A DNA stretch of 64,000 nt. It comes from Evernia prunastri. Lineage: Eukaryota > Ascomycota > Lecanoromycetes > Lecanorales > Parmeliaceae. A model generated the notes under the pieces. It was not told the origin of the DNA, ran no database searches, and saw nothing but the letters and a program-made list of their open reading frames with translations. The stretch covers positions 186,001-250,000 of the forward strand of contig NKYR01000014.1 of the NCBI GenBank assembly GCA_003184365.1. The letters are read 5' to 3'. Both the position numbers and the translations under genes were made by a program. Position 1 is the stretch's first letter, and each line of letters opens with the position of its first letter. This document shows positions 45,601-56,625 of the stretch, piece by piece.

Positions 45601-46970
45601 TTTTTTCCTTTGCTTCATACCTCAGGGTTGCGAAGATTACGAACCAGATTCGGCAAAGCGATTAGCTCTGCGCAGGAGGACATCTGAAGAGCATGACCTG
45701 TTCATCAGGTTTCTCCAAGCAAATGGTGCTTCAGAAATTTACAGCATGCAGAACATTGGGTCTCAAGATATAAGCAATGAGAGTCCTTGGGCCTATTTTG
45801 TGAAGAATGTCAAGTCTGGAACGATAATTGTAAGTCCCTGCCTGTTTGGGCTCAAGAATTAGCAAAGCACATCGCTGATATCTCTAGTTTCATGATGCAT
45901 TCATTCGTTACGACTTAGTCCCTCGCCTCGCCAACCACCTTTTGCGAGGTTCGGTCAATGTTTGGAAGACATCTCTGTCTCCCATGCACCCCGGGGAGAA
46001 GCATCCTCATCTAGTTCGCCTCTTCCCTCATGGTGGCGTCCTACTCTTAACCGAATCTCTCGTCCTGTATCGGCCGCGGGAGACACTCAAAATTCTCATG
46101 TGGTTCCGTCGTGTTCACATCCCGGGGAAAGCACGCGGTACCTGGAAGCTTGCCGTCAGACCACGTGTACGCGAATGGCTTCTCGATATCATGGATGCAT
46201 ATGCAGACTCCGGACGAGACATTTTCGGATGCAGCCTGCAGGTTTTCGGGGATATCTACACAGAAATCTTCTGGCTTCTCCAAACTCCTGAACTCGGCGA
46301 CAACGGCCTCATGTGCTGCGAATGGGACTACGAGACCCCAAACGACGAAGCCCCCATCGTCAGCGCTGCCCAACTACGCGTGTTACAAGCTCGCCGAGAG
46401 TGGAAAGGCGAAGGAGCGGAGCGAGAGCCAGATGACTACAACATCAGGCAAAATGACGATCTCCTCGTTCAATGGTTCGCGGAGTGGGCCATCGTCAATC
46501 TCCACAACTTCCGCAAGTACAACGTGATCCTTGGCTACGCGAAGGACCATCCCTTTACGGAGCCAGCCATTTCGCAATACGAGAAGGCCTACGGTCACAT
46601 CGAAGTCATGACGTACGACGACGCCTTTTCACGCCACAAAGTCACCGCTCAGAGCAAGCTTGACGAAATGGAAGCCGAACGGCGCAGGAAGCTGAAAGAA
46701 GAACTGCCGGCCAAGCGGGCCGCGGCCAGAAAGGGCCGCAAGGAGGAACGCGCGGCCGCGAAGGTAGCCTTGGAAGCCAGGATGAAATCGTTCAGGGACG
46801 TAGGTGCCACGGGGCAGGAAGCGAGGGAAGCCGGACGTCGGCTTCTGAGCGAGATGGGCGGCAGTGAGAAGGAGATTGAGGAGTGCAGGGTGGATATGGA
46901 CAGGGTGTTTCTGGACAAATGGTGGGAGGAGTCCGCAGAGGACGGACGGGGTGAACGAATGAATGAATGA
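42681..46970 (+). CDS. Chromodomain protein with Myb/telobox-like domain (possible Chp1-type heterochromatin protein)
   Basis: Model: join(42681..45110, 45158..45829, 45888..46970), 1394 aa; introns of 47 and 58 nt are both phase 0. A chromodomain at about residues 30-75 (YEVECIVAERKTKGIMEYL, then TAWKDYPEHRHTWE) keeps the aromatic cage positions (Tyr, Trp, Tyr) that bind methylated Lys. A Myb/SANT-like domain at about 200-270 starts ISKWTQAETIALEEGLRTLK and ends with LKDKTPTDLYDKAKA, which resembles the telobox helix (VDLKDK) of Taz1/Tbf1-like factors. A long basic disordered region follows. The C-terminal 500 residues are ordered (NLQGGLFFAPQYTMLMYPAG, WAYFVKNVKSGTII, LVRLFPHGGVLLLTESLVLY, WLLDIMDAYADSG) and end in a charged coiled coil; I think this is the conserved part of fungal Chp1-like proteins, with low certainty. 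Likely nuclear, reading H3K9 methylation. Confidence 0.82.
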
Positions 46971-48311
46971 GGCTGGTATGAACAGATGATGATGCCAGAT
47001 TGGAGAATCCGCTCTCCCTCCCTCCCTCCCTCCCTCCCTCTCTCTCTGCCCCAGAGATAGCAAACGGATCAAATCCGCGAGAGGACGAGCCGTCAAGTTG
47101 CCCCTGCCGGCCGGCCGGCCTGGCAGTGACGAGGGGGGGGGCTCAAAGAATGGATACGAAGGAATGATTGGAAGAATCTAGCATAGAGTGAGCGAGCAAC
47201 AAAAGTGCCGTGATAGCCCTAGTCCTCTCAAATCCGAGCACACTAGCCCCAGTTCTCTCCGGTCGAACAGATGAAAAAGGGGAATCCAACTACCCCCGTC
47301 CGATCGTCTGATCCTTGCCATGGGCATAAGCAAGCAAGCAGTATATAAAAATGGCTGTCCCAGCAGGCAGGTCGGTAAGATAGTAAGATAGGTAAGGTCA
47401 GGCAGGTAGGTCTACAGCATTGGCCCACAAGCATCAAACAACGTCCGTCTGGCTCGGACGAAAAAGAAAGGTCGTATGTATGTCATGTTCCCATCTTTCT
47501 AGTCGATATGTTATGGAAGATTTACGTATGGAGTAAGATGCATAAATACATAAATACATACATACATACATACATTACATACATACCATGCCCAGCCCAT
47601 GCCCATGCCTATGCCCATACTCATCCCGTCCCGTCCTTCCTGCATCATATCACATCACATCGCATGCGCTCATCCCTTTTTCTTCCGGTTTCGAGAATAG
47701 TGAATAGGTGGGTGGGTGGGTGGGTGATATACCAAAACGCACGCTGGAGCGCTACGATTGTGTTTTTATTTGCCATGATAGATATGAGTACAGTATAGGG
47801 GCTGAGGTGGTGGCTTTGCGGTCTTGGTGTTTGGTGGTAGTAGCGGTAGTGGTAGCGGTAGCAGTGATGGTAGTTGCGGTAAGTAGTAGTAGCAGTATGG
47901 ACAACCACCAGCCAGCCGTCTACGTGCTTCTGTATCCACAGTCGGCACTTCCGGCTCTCTTTAAAAGGAGAGATGAGGAGATGAGGCGGTGTTGGCTGGC
48001 TGGCTGGCTGGCTGGCTGGGCTGGGCTGGAGGACTACCTACTCTATGCTGGGGGAAGTAGCCGGATCGTATCCCAGAGGTTGAAAAGTCTTTCTGAAGCA
48101 TACCCTGGCAGGTGGACGAATTAACCGTATCGTACGACTAGGGGTATGATTCGGAAAGGATTTCAACTTTGGGGGTATGGTTGAGATATTTATTCGACAT
48201 GGTCGAAAATGCATGGATGAGTTCCTATCAATGGCGTGGGAAGTCGCCGCAGTGGCTGCTGGTAGGGTTTCACGGAGAACATAGAGTGAAAAAATGGAGC
48301 CGTGTAATGTC
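46971..48311. other. Intergenic region rich in microsatellites, between convergent genes
   Basis: No gene seen. Tandem tracts: CTCC (47013-47043), CCGG (47108-47119), ACAT (47556-47588), GGTG (47706-47726), GGTAGT/GGTAGC (47832-47875) and GGCT (47993-48030). These are 3' flanks of the chromodomain gene and the phosphatase gene. Confidence 0.6.
47993..48030. repeat. GGCT tandem repeat
   Basis: About seven GGCT units followed by GGGCT units, in the convergent spacer. Confidence 0.9.
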
Positions 48312-50075
48312 TTAGCTTGTGTTTGCACACATATCCGGGATTTTGCTAGCACCAATCCCAACCAGGCCGTCAAAGTACCCCAACAGCGTATCCAACGGCA
48401 GCATGTCCACGAGCCCGAGCGCTGGATACGAGCTCTTGAACAAGCTCCCGCCCCATAGTATCCTCACAAACCTCTCTCCGCTCTTCTTGTAGATCTCAAA
48501 AACCAACTCCGCGCCTAAGCCCGGCCAAATCATTACATCAACTTGTAGTATTGACAGCAACATCGCCAAGCTACCGTCGTGGGCGACGTTGTGTCTGTAC
48601 AGGATCGGGCTGGCGCCGCTGTTGCTGTCGCGGATGTTTTGGGCTAATTCCGCAATATAGACACCGTAGCTCGCCGTACTGGCAGGAAGGCTTTGAGAGG
48701 AGGAGCGGTAGATATAGGAGTATTCATAGAGACCGAGGCGGAAGACGGCGTTGGCAGTGGACTGGGTGACGCAAGAGGTTGAGTTGCCGATCTGTAGGGG
48801 GTCAACAGAAGAACTAAGTGCTTGGACATGGGCTTGGTGCAAACACAAACCTTGCATGGTAGTGGCTTTCCATGACATAGTCGCGAGGAAAGGTTGTCAA
48901 AATAGTGGTCCCATGACCGGTGGAAACCTGGGTCGTTAGGCGCGACACCGGAGATGTCGTCTAGCACATCGAACAGAGGCTGTGAGGCAGTCAAATGTTT
49001 AGTCCAATTGGGATTCGTACTTCCAACCCCATACGAACTGTACAAGGCAGCGCCTGCATCGCAGGTATATGTTGGTTCGAGAGAGTCGATGCTTGCAGGC
49101 TGAATGGCCAGTGAAATTTCCCTGGTCGACTCGTACATCGCAGCTACTACCATACCTCTGGATTACGATTTCGGGGTCAGTCTTGCTTCCTTTTTGCTTG
49201 TTTGAGGGGCTTAGCGAGCCTGAAAACACGTCTAGAGAGGTAAAACTCCCAAGACAGGTCTCCAGACTCAACAATTGGTTCAGAAGAGGAAGCATGGACT
49301 CGGAAAATACGTACGCGACTTGAGAAGTAATGACATTGTTGGTGACCCTATATGAAACCTGGTCCCTTGGATTGACGAGTCCGGAGCCAAAGCGGTCTTT
49401 GTAGACTTCGAAGAGGTCTTTTCCATGCTGCCAGCTATCGTCCAAACCCCCTCTCGTGATCTGAGGGAATTGGCAGGTCCCATTGAATCCTTGCGGCGCG
49501 AACGGATTCGAGCGACTTGTGTATTCTGACCAGTATGTGGAAGCAGAGGCATTCCCGCTTGGATTCAATGGTTTGCCATAAGTGAATAGACCTTCGGCAT
49601 CGCAATCCCACGTATAAGATTCTCGAGGAAAAGTATTGGCAGCGTAGGGCGTACGTTTGTGATGTCTGTGGACCTATGGGCATTGAGCATTCATAGTTCC
49701 CCTTTGCGCGAGACCATGGGTCTAGGAACGTACTACTTCGACATACTCCAGTGTGTAGCCTGCTGGAGGCACGGGGTAGGTCTCCGAGTTGACGTGCGGC
49801 ATATTGCACCAATTGGGTGTTGCATAACCGTCTTTGCTGGGTGGACTGTAGGCATCACCGAAGATGAATCCAAAGACATCAGAGCCGTTGATCACGGCTT
49901 CGAGGTCATTGATCTGAGTTTCGTCCGGTGGATACCAAGAGCCGTTGAAGCTTCGAGTATTCTGCTGCGCGCTCGGAATTTCGGTAGTTGGACCAACGAA
50001 GGGAAAGTGAGCGAGGTAAACCCCCGCCCAAAGGACGATGAGAAGCAGGAATCCAGCGGTGTGTGTGCGAGACAT
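48312..50075 (-). CDS. Secreted histidine acid phosphatase family protein
   Basis: Model: complement(join(48312..48791, 48851..49157, 49315..49673, 49734..50075)), 495 aa; introns of 59, 157 and 60 nt keep frame at every joint. A signal peptide or signal anchor is at residues 1-25 (FLLLIVLWAGVYLAHFPFV). The phosphohistidine motif is RHHKRTPYA (residues 117-125, the RHGxRxP motif with His for Gly), formed exactly at the intron 1 junction. The distal catalytic pair is His407-Asp408 in YRHNVAHDGSLAML. Several Asn-X-Ser/Thr sites and Cys residues fit an extracellular or wall enzyme. The branch-2 histidine phosphatases hydrolyse phosphomonoesters or phytate; the substrate is unknown. Met at 50075 is the first ATG giving the signal sequence. 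It is divergent from the gene at 50837. Confidence 0.9.
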
Positions 50076-50836
50076 AGCTCATATCTTGTGGGATTCAGTG
50101 TTTCGTGGAAAGAGCTGGTTCCCAAAGAGGGTAGCTCGACTGCCTGACAGCCATTATGATGAATCCGAACCTTGATCGCTGGCTCTCAAGGGGCATGTAT
50201 TGTGTAGGTAGGCAGGTAGGGTATCCTTTCTCTTTTTCTTTCTCCTGCAAAAAGAGTGATGCTTCATGCGGGGGGGTGGATATGGACAGCGCTAGTAGCA
50301 ACCCTAACCCTACTTGCGGAAGCGGCCCTACAGCGAGTGCCTCACAACTAATTTCTGAGGGCGCATGAACTGAAGGATTGGGGGATCCTCGGATGTCCTG
50401 AATCTGATGGGGGGGTCAAGAACCCCCCGATAGAGCTCCCGAGGTCCGCTGGGGCGCAGTTCCGAAGCGGCTCTAAGCGCATTGTCTGGGCAACACTTCG
50501 GGTGGGGTATTATCCGACTCCGTAGAGAGCACTAGTACTCGCTGGGTAAGAGCTCGCGAATTCTACGCCTTTGGGACATGGACATACTTCCCAAATTCCT
50601 GTGCCATAAGGTAGTCTACACCTTGAAACGTCGCTTACTCTCACTGACTTCTCATATTAGGTATATAGTAAGTAGTAGCTGTCTGTGTATCTGAAATTCA
50701 TCATCTCGAAATCTATCTCTCTTTTCTCCATCTGAACACACATTTCCTTCATTTATACTAGTCACCTGTCTTTGCAGATTGTCTCGCAATTCATTCAACT
50801 TTGTGACCAGTCTATACATCCTAATTTGGTCATAAA
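50076..50836. other. Divergent intergenic region containing a repeat
   Basis: The promoters of the acid phosphatase (-) and of the unknown gene (+) must be here, separated by a MITE-like repeat (50284-50491). No other element is recognised. Confidence 0.5.
50284..50491. mobile_element. Short transposon-like repeat (MITE candidate), copy A
   Basis: Begins GGACAGCGCTAGTAGCAACC and ends near TCTAAGCGCATTGTCTGG. The two ends are imperfect inverted repeats (GGACA-GCGCT-AG against CAGACAATGCGCTTAG), and both ends recur in copy B at 56626-57538. The first 30 bp hold a telomere-like CCCTAACCCTA. There is no coding capacity. The exact ends and the target duplication are uncertain. Confidence 0.5.
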
Positions 50837-52571
50837 ATGGGTCCTCTCGTTAAACTCGTAGGCTCGGGCATCGGTCTCGCATCAGAAGCCCTTGCGGCAC
50901 GGAAGGAACGCAAGGAAAGCGAGCAAAGATCACGCTCGCCTGCTGCACCTGGGTCCTCTGCGCTAGTCGGTCACAGCGGGGATACAGCCCCTCCTGCATA
51001 TGACTCTCTAGACCCAACTTCTTCGAGTCATGGGCTTGTCGAGGTCGCCGATGAGCACGAAGCCAGGCAATTGATTGACCGAGGCAAAGCGGTACCCGCT
51101 GGCACCTCCCATGGAGTCGACGAACACGATCCAGAGGATCCAGAGGGTGCTGACGATGACGAAGCATATTGGGAGCTTGATGAAGCGACCGATCCTGATC
51201 CACCTGCATACGGTTATTCGCCTTCCGCGAGAGGCGAAACCGATCATGCAGAGCCCGAAAGCGGAGAAGCTAAGCCTGACGTTCACAAGCTGGTGCAGAA
51301 ATTCCTCACTTCGCATCCAGCACCTACCTACACGACAGGACGATTGCCGTGTCCGGTCATCATCCCCCAGCGAAGACCGCGTACGAAAAGTCGTGGTTTC
51401 GTAAGGGCGTATGCGCCTGTGCTTGCTGACTGCGGTGTCGATCAAGATACTTTCCTCGAGTTTCTCAAGACTTTTCACAAAGCCAGTCAGGTAGACAACC
51501 TCCCTCTCTCTCATCTGACTGTTCCTTGTTTTCAGGGTCGAAGCCGAGTTGTTAGACTGCTATTGACGTCTTCAGGCATCGCCTATTTTCACGGTGATAT
51601 TCCTTGCTGGCCATGCAGCAGGCTACGCTCCCAGTGTATCGGCCATGGTCGCTTCAATCATCACGCAATTCGCCGCTGGAGCAGCAATAGCAGTTCAATC
51701 ACGCCACAGGTCTGCTTCCCCTCCCTGCCCCTACCATTTTATGCTTTCTGGTCTGCTAACCACCGCCCACAGGACAAACAACTTCCTCGACGAAATTAAC
51801 GCCCACTTCTTTCAGCCACGCGGTCTCTACGCCATGTTAGTCACCTACAAACCGTCTCGCCATCCGTGGTCTTCCGCCCCAACGGACATCACGCACGACG
51901 TCTCCAAAGCCCTCGACACCGACACCCTCGGCTCCAAGCTGAAGAACGACCTCAAGTTCACATCCGGCAAGACCCACACCGAGCTCGAGCTGCCCGAAGC
52001 CGCACCCCTGATATTCCCCCACCTCGACGCGGCCGCAGAGGAAGAAGCAGCCGGGAAGAAACCGAACGCGTTCAAGAAGAGCGGCAAGTTCATCGGCGAT
52101 TACATGGATCGGAGAGCCAACGCCACGTATAACGCCGAGAACCCCAATTCGAGCCTCTCGACAGGGACGCCCGAGTTCAAGTCTCGATATGCGGATCCGA
52201 CCCATCCGGCTAGCAGCGGGAGTTTGATCAGTCTGGTCACTGGGGGTAGGGTTGATCCGAGGGGAGTGAGGAACAAGAACGAGAGCAGGAGATTGGGGAG
52301 GGGGGGACTGGGGTTGATTAGGGGCTCGGTTGGGTACGTCAGGAGGGAAAAGCCCGTCCGGAAGATGCTGAGGCAGGTGAGTCGACGGCGATGATTTGGC
52401 AAAGTCCTGAGCAGTTTTTCCGAACGCTGACTGTTGAGCTTACAGAATGTGATGTATCTCATGATTGTGAATATGCCCTCGGAAGAAGAATTGGCGACTG
52501 CGAAGCGAGAAATGGAACAGGAGAAGAAGGAGAAAGGAAAGGCATCTCAGCCGTCTTCTGAACACGCGTAA
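50837..52571 (+). CDS. Conserved fungal protein of unknown function with two PPAY motifs
   Basis: Model: join(50837..51490, 51576..51709, 51773..52376, 52446..52571), 505 aa. It looks like a widespread fungal family without assigned function; I recognise the pattern GFVRAYAPVLADCGVDQDTF, then FLEFLKTFHKASQASP, followed by a hydrophobic Gly/Ala-rich stretch (AGHAAGYAPSVSAMVASIIT) that may sit in a membrane, and NNFLDEINAHFFQPRGLYAM. The joints at KASQ/ASP, SRHR/TNN and MLRQ/NVMY restore this pattern. The N-terminal 190 residues are acidic and disordered, with two PPAY motifs (TAPPAYDSLD near 55, DPPAYGYS near 122), ligands for WW domains such as those of Rsp5/Nedd4 ligases. The C-terminus is a Lys/Glu-rich helix. 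The second intron (63 nt) has no stop in frame, so its retention would add 21 residues. It is convergent with the coiled-coil gene at 52875, 303 bp apart. Confidence 0.82.
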
Positions 52572-52874
52572 CATTGTTGGATTAATTGGGCTTGGCAAGA
52601 CTTGAAACTGAGACGGCCTGAACGACCTCTATGTATCTCACAATTGTCTCGCATTTCCAAGCCCCAGAATCTCGAAAACCATACTGGAACAGAAGTGCGT
52701 GTGTGTGACTTACATCTTCTCATTGACTTGTACTACAGGATTAGAGTGGGAAAAGATCCACTTCATCTCCTTCCGCCCCGGCAAGCCAACGTCGAAATAA
52801 CCCCTCCAACGAGCTTCATATCCAAGCTCCCCAAACATCTCGCGGCAACGGCATTCAGTCAGACAATCCAATCC
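52572..52874. other. Convergent 3' spacer
   Basis: 303 bp between the ends of two convergent genes; nothing recognised in it. Confidence 0.5.
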
Positions 52875-54446
52875 TCAACCCACACTGTCTTCGCCCCCAT
52901 CCTCGCCACCCTTCCCGACCATATCCCTCGCCTCCCCAATCAAAATCCTAACCCTCGCCTGCGTCGCCTCGACTCTGCCCTCCAGATCGATCAACGCTCT
53001 GCGCCGGCCCCTTAAAACTACCTTCTCCGCTTCCAAGCCAGCAAGCGAAGCGGTGACATGCGCTCTCCACTCCTCCCCGAGATTCATCTGGGCGGCTTTC
53101 GCTTGCTCTAGGAGCCGCTCGCGGTCGGATAGGGTGGTCTCGCTGTGGTGGAGGTTGTTTTCCCTGAAAACGAGATTGTTGTCTCTGTGCCACAGTTCTT
53201 GCTCTTTGACTGCGATGGCAGTGTCCCTTTCTGAAGGGACATTTATTCGTGCTGGGTGCTTATTAGATGTATCTTCAAGGCCTGCATCGAGCCTTGCGTT
53301 CTCCATAGCGGCCGTGAGTCCTACGATCGGGCTTTTCAGACGCTCACGCTGTCTTGCTTCGGCAGCGGCGGCCTCCGCCGCGTCTTCCATTGCGGCATCA
53401 GCCCCACGGTTCAATTCGGTCGCGAATGCCTGTTCCTCTTCCAGGCGGTCCACCCTCCGCTCTCGCTCGCTGACGAGCTTCTCCCTTGCTTCAACGGCCG
53501 TCAGCATCTCTGCCGCTTCTTTCATCTTCTCCCTTGCTTCAGCGACCGTCAGCGTATAATTCGCTTCCTCTATCTCCCCCTCTGTGATACTACTATGACG
53601 GTCAGTGGCCTTGTTTTGTATCGCCAATTCCATCTCCTTCGCCTCCGCCCCCGCCATCTTCTCTTCGGCTGCCCTCAAGGTCTCAGCTGCGGCGTCTCTA
53701 TCCTCTATGATTGCGTCTAGCTCAGCCTTCCGCCTCACCAGAAGAGAAGTCAAGCGGTCTGGAAATTGCGACAGGCTTCGGCTGACGCCCTCTAACTGGT
53801 TGTGGAGAATCTTCTGGTGAGCCTCCGATAATTGAGGTGGCAGATCGGCGATGACTTTCTTCAGGCTGAGAATGGCGTTCAATACCCGTCTCACCGCTTC
53901 CTTCACAGCTTCGATCTCGTGGTGGCCGGCTGTCGTAAGAAAGCGGCTCAGTCCTGGATCCGAAACTTCGTAAGTCGCCTGCTCACGGACGTCCCACTCC
54001 TCTTCCTCCGCTTCAAACACATCAAGATCTGCGTCGTCGTCTCTCAGAGGGTCAAACGTCTGCGGTTGTTTTCGCTCTTGGCTCCCTAATTGTGCCATTG
54101 GCTGCAAAGGGAGCGAACACAGGCTTTTTCTGACGAATTTCCGTTCGCTCCTGACATGGTTGGATCCATTTTCGTCTGGCAAGTGCTTCCTATTGTACGC
54201 GAGCTCGCAGCTGCCTTGGAAGCCTTCTCTCGCTGCTGCATAATTCGAGAAACTAGGATGGAAATAAATGGGTTCGGCCTGTAAGCTTTGCCCGAGGGCC
54301 CTTGATAGCGCTAGATTTTGCTCTTGGGTGTGCCAGTAGTCGCTGGTGGGAATCTGGCGTTCTGTCAGGCAACGAAGGTAAGGCATAATTAAATGGTCGC
54401 GCTGTGCTTCGGCTTCTGCCCTCAAAGCCATTGCCTCAGAGTACAT
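52875..54446 (-). CDS. Coiled-coil protein of unknown function
   Basis: Single open frame, 523 aa. The first 130 residues (PYLRCLTERQIPTSDYW, NYAAAREGFQGSCELAY) are mixed; the rest is almost all charged coiled coil with AEAREKMKEAAEMLTAVEA, REKLVSERERRVDRLEEEQ and later RDNNLVFRENNLHHSET heptads. No catalytic or binding motif is seen. Composition is Ala/Glu/Arg-rich. The tail is Gly/Glu-rich. The family is not recognised. The start is the first Met; there is no better one downstream. Confidence 0.7.
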   Translation of the reverse strand: MYSEAMALRAEAEAQRDHLIMPYLRCLTERQIPTSDYWHTQEQNLALSRALGQSLQAEPIYFHPSFSNYAAAREGFQGSCELAYNRKHLPDENGSNHVRSERKFVRKSLCSLPLQPMAQLGSQERKQPQTFDPLRDDDADLDVFEAEEEEWDVREQATYEVSDPGLSRFLTTAGHHEIEAVKEAVRRVLNAILSLKKVIADLPPQLSEAHQKILHNQLEGVSRSLSQFPDRLTSLLVRRKAELDAIIEDRDAAAETLRAAEEKMAGAEAKEMELAIQNKATDRHSSITEGEIEEANYTLTVAEAREKMKEAAEMLTAVEAREKLVSERERRVDRLEEEQAFATELNRGADAAMEDAAEAAAAEARQRERLKSPIVGLTAAMENARLDAGLEDTSNKHPARINVPSERDTAIAVKEQELWHRDNNLVFRENNLHHSETTLSDRERLLEQAKAAQMNLGEEWRAHVTASLAGLEAEKVVLRGRRRALIDLEGRVEATQARVRILIGEARDMVGKGGEDGGEDSVG

Positions 54447-55120
54447 CTACACCTCAGGATTTCGGATATCACTGCGCTAAGATCCACGTTGCTGGGCACG
54501 TCGATTGGGCTACTCCTCTGAAACAGACAGTATGACCTTGGCCAAAATAGCATGTGTTCTTCACAGCGCCGAGAGACTTTTGGGTAGAATTAGTGGCTAT
54601 ACCAGTCATGCTGCAGGGGTGACTTTCTTTTCAATGGCTTCACCAAGGGATTGGAAAGCTCAAGTTTGACAAGCGGCATTAGAGAGTGTTACAATAACAG
54701 TGTTCAAGCCAAAGTAAATTGGCCGAGTGTTGATAGTCCTGGGTCGAGTAAACGAGTGAAGCTAATTAATGCTAGCGCCAGAACGAAGCAAGAATGTTCA
54801 GAGCTCGAGTTACACAAACCATCCTTCTTCTCAATACATTTTACGCATCTTCTAGCAGTGAGAAGGAAAATGTAATCGATTCGGAAGCAAATGAGGATGT
54901 GGTTTGCGTCAAGAAAGTCAAACAAAATGAGATCGAGTAGAAGAACAAGCGAGTATGAAGAGGTTCAAAGGTTACTGTCGAGTAGGAAGATAGAGATAAC
55001 TATGTTGCAAGGCCTGACCAACCAGCATTGTACCTACATACGCAACCCACCACATCCATCGCTCAAGTACTTTGATAAGATAAACTACATGAATCTCCAC
55101 CCATTAAAGCAAATGCATTT
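54447..55120. other. Intergenic region
   Basis: 674 bp, AT-richer than the flanks, no gene seen. It is the 5' flank of the coiled-coil gene and the 3' flank of the F-box gene. Confidence 0.5.
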
Positions 55121-56218
55121 TCACTCGACATCATCTACAAGCTCCCTTCTGCAAATCCCCTCCAAACCACCTTCAACAAGCTCACCCAACTCCCTTCCAT
55201 CCCCACCACGTTCCCCAACCACAAAACAAATCGTCTCAACCAACGTCTCCCCATTATTCTCGAACCAATCCCCCAGACCTGCCACAAAATGCTCTACCGT
55301 GGCTTTCCTGCTGCCAAAATCATAGCACGCCGTCAACTCTGCATCAGAACCAGCTTGACCCGTCAGGCTCTCAAACAGGTGCATCAACTGCCCCGGATCC
55401 AGTTTCAGCATATCCTCCACAACGTAGTACTGAGCAATCTCGTCGCCCCATCCTTCCACTGTGGCCCCATATTGTTTGTGACTTTTTGCCATCGACAGTC
55501 CCGAGACGTGCGGTGTGCTGTGAAAGAAAGCTTGGTGATAGTCAGCAAGCGGATCATTATACTTTGTTGACCTCGTCGACAAGAGCGGAAATGGATCGTC
55601 CGGGAATCGCTGCTTGTGGCGCCGCAAAACAGTGCCATTGCTGGGACAAATATGCGAATGTAAAATGGCGCGAAAGATGGCATGCAAATCCAACATCTCC
55701 GCCAATTGGTCACCAGACCAGGGCCTTAGAACCTGCGCCCTCGTTCTCACGACCTGCGGCAGAACCCTACCCGTACGAGCATGCTGTGGTGTATGGAACG
55801 CCGTAGTGTATAGCCAGACACGATAGCATGCTCGCCTCAACTTATATCTCTCTTCGGTTGAGAGTAGACGGCGGTTAGCACTTTCCTCGCCCGTCCACTT
55901 CTGGCTTGGATATACAGCCGCCCATTTCTCCGCTACCTGTCCTACTTCGACGAGGCGTTTGAGCAGGGCCATCGACTGGGGTGGGGCAGGGCGTGGTACA
56001 TGAGCGAGTTGGCTGCTGTTGTACGTAACAAGACGGATTGCATCGTGAGAGGGACCGTATTGAGCTTCGAAAGATTGATAGAGAAGAGGTAGCTTGTGGT
56101 GGGCGAGGAAAGAGTGTAGATGCTTGCAGGTTGAAGTGAGGGCGAGGAGGGAGGAGATGGTGGGGCAGGACTGGAGGATGTGCAGGAGCAGTTCGTTGGC
56201 TAGCTCTGTGATATGCAT
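55121..56218 (-). CDS. F-box protein
   Basis: Single open frame, 365 aa. The N-terminus holds an F-box-like motif, ITELANELLLHILQSCPTIS, followed by LLALTSTCKHLHSFL (residues 3-38), which in SCF ligases binds Skp1. The remainder (LLSTEERYKLRRACYRVWLY, EDMLKLDPGQLMHLFE) has the helical pattern common in fungal F-box proteins and no LRR, WD40 or Kelch repeat, so the substrate cannot be guessed. The start is the first Met, three residues ahead of the motif, as usual for this class. Confidence 0.8.
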   Translation of the reverse strand: MHITELANELLLHILQSCPTISSLLALTSTCKHLHSFLAHHKLPLLYQSFEAQYGPSHDAIRLVTYNSSQLAHVPRPAPPQSMALLKRLVEVGQVAEKWAAVYPSQKWTGEESANRRLLSTEERYKLRRACYRVWLYTTAFHTPQHARTGRVLPQVVRTRAQVLRPWSGDQLAEMLDLHAIFRAILHSHICPSNGTVLRRHKQRFPDDPFPLLSTRSTKYNDPLADYHQAFFHSTPHVSGLSMAKSHKQYGATVEGWGDEIAQYYVVEDMLKLDPGQLMHLFESLTGQAGSDAELTACYDFGSRKATVEHFVAGLGDWFENNGETLVETICFVVGERGGDGRELGELVEGGLEGICRRELVDDVE

Positions 56219-56625
56219 TGCGAATAGGTAGGCTGTAGGCCGTGCAAATTTCGGAGGGGGGTTTCTTTTTGGTTTGTCTTGCTATTTACTCTTCGTTCTT
56301 CTCACACTCAGATTAGTGACGGTCCTGCTAATAAGGAAACATGTCTTACTCTTCAAATTCACCTTCTTCCTCTTCACGCGCCGGTAGTCGACGAGGGTTT
56401 ATGCAAGCTGCACTCTCCTCTCGTCGAAGGATCTTTCACAATGGGTTTTAACCAGCAAATACCCCGTCGTTGGGGCTATAAATGGATAGAGATGCATCTT
56501 GAGATGATCTCCGGAGCACACCTGTTGATTCTGAGGTCAGCCCTCGAGAGGCTATGATTGCTTCGAAAATCATGACGGTTGTAGAGTGTAAAGAAGGAAA
56601 AGGACGAGATGGACATCAAAACTCT

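Noticed and set aside
41..56218. A functional cluster of ubiquitin genes (UFD1, MINDY, pseudo-USP/RING, F-box)
   Set aside because: They are scattered over 56 kb among unrelated genes on both strands; ubiquitin-system genes are common enough for this to be chance.
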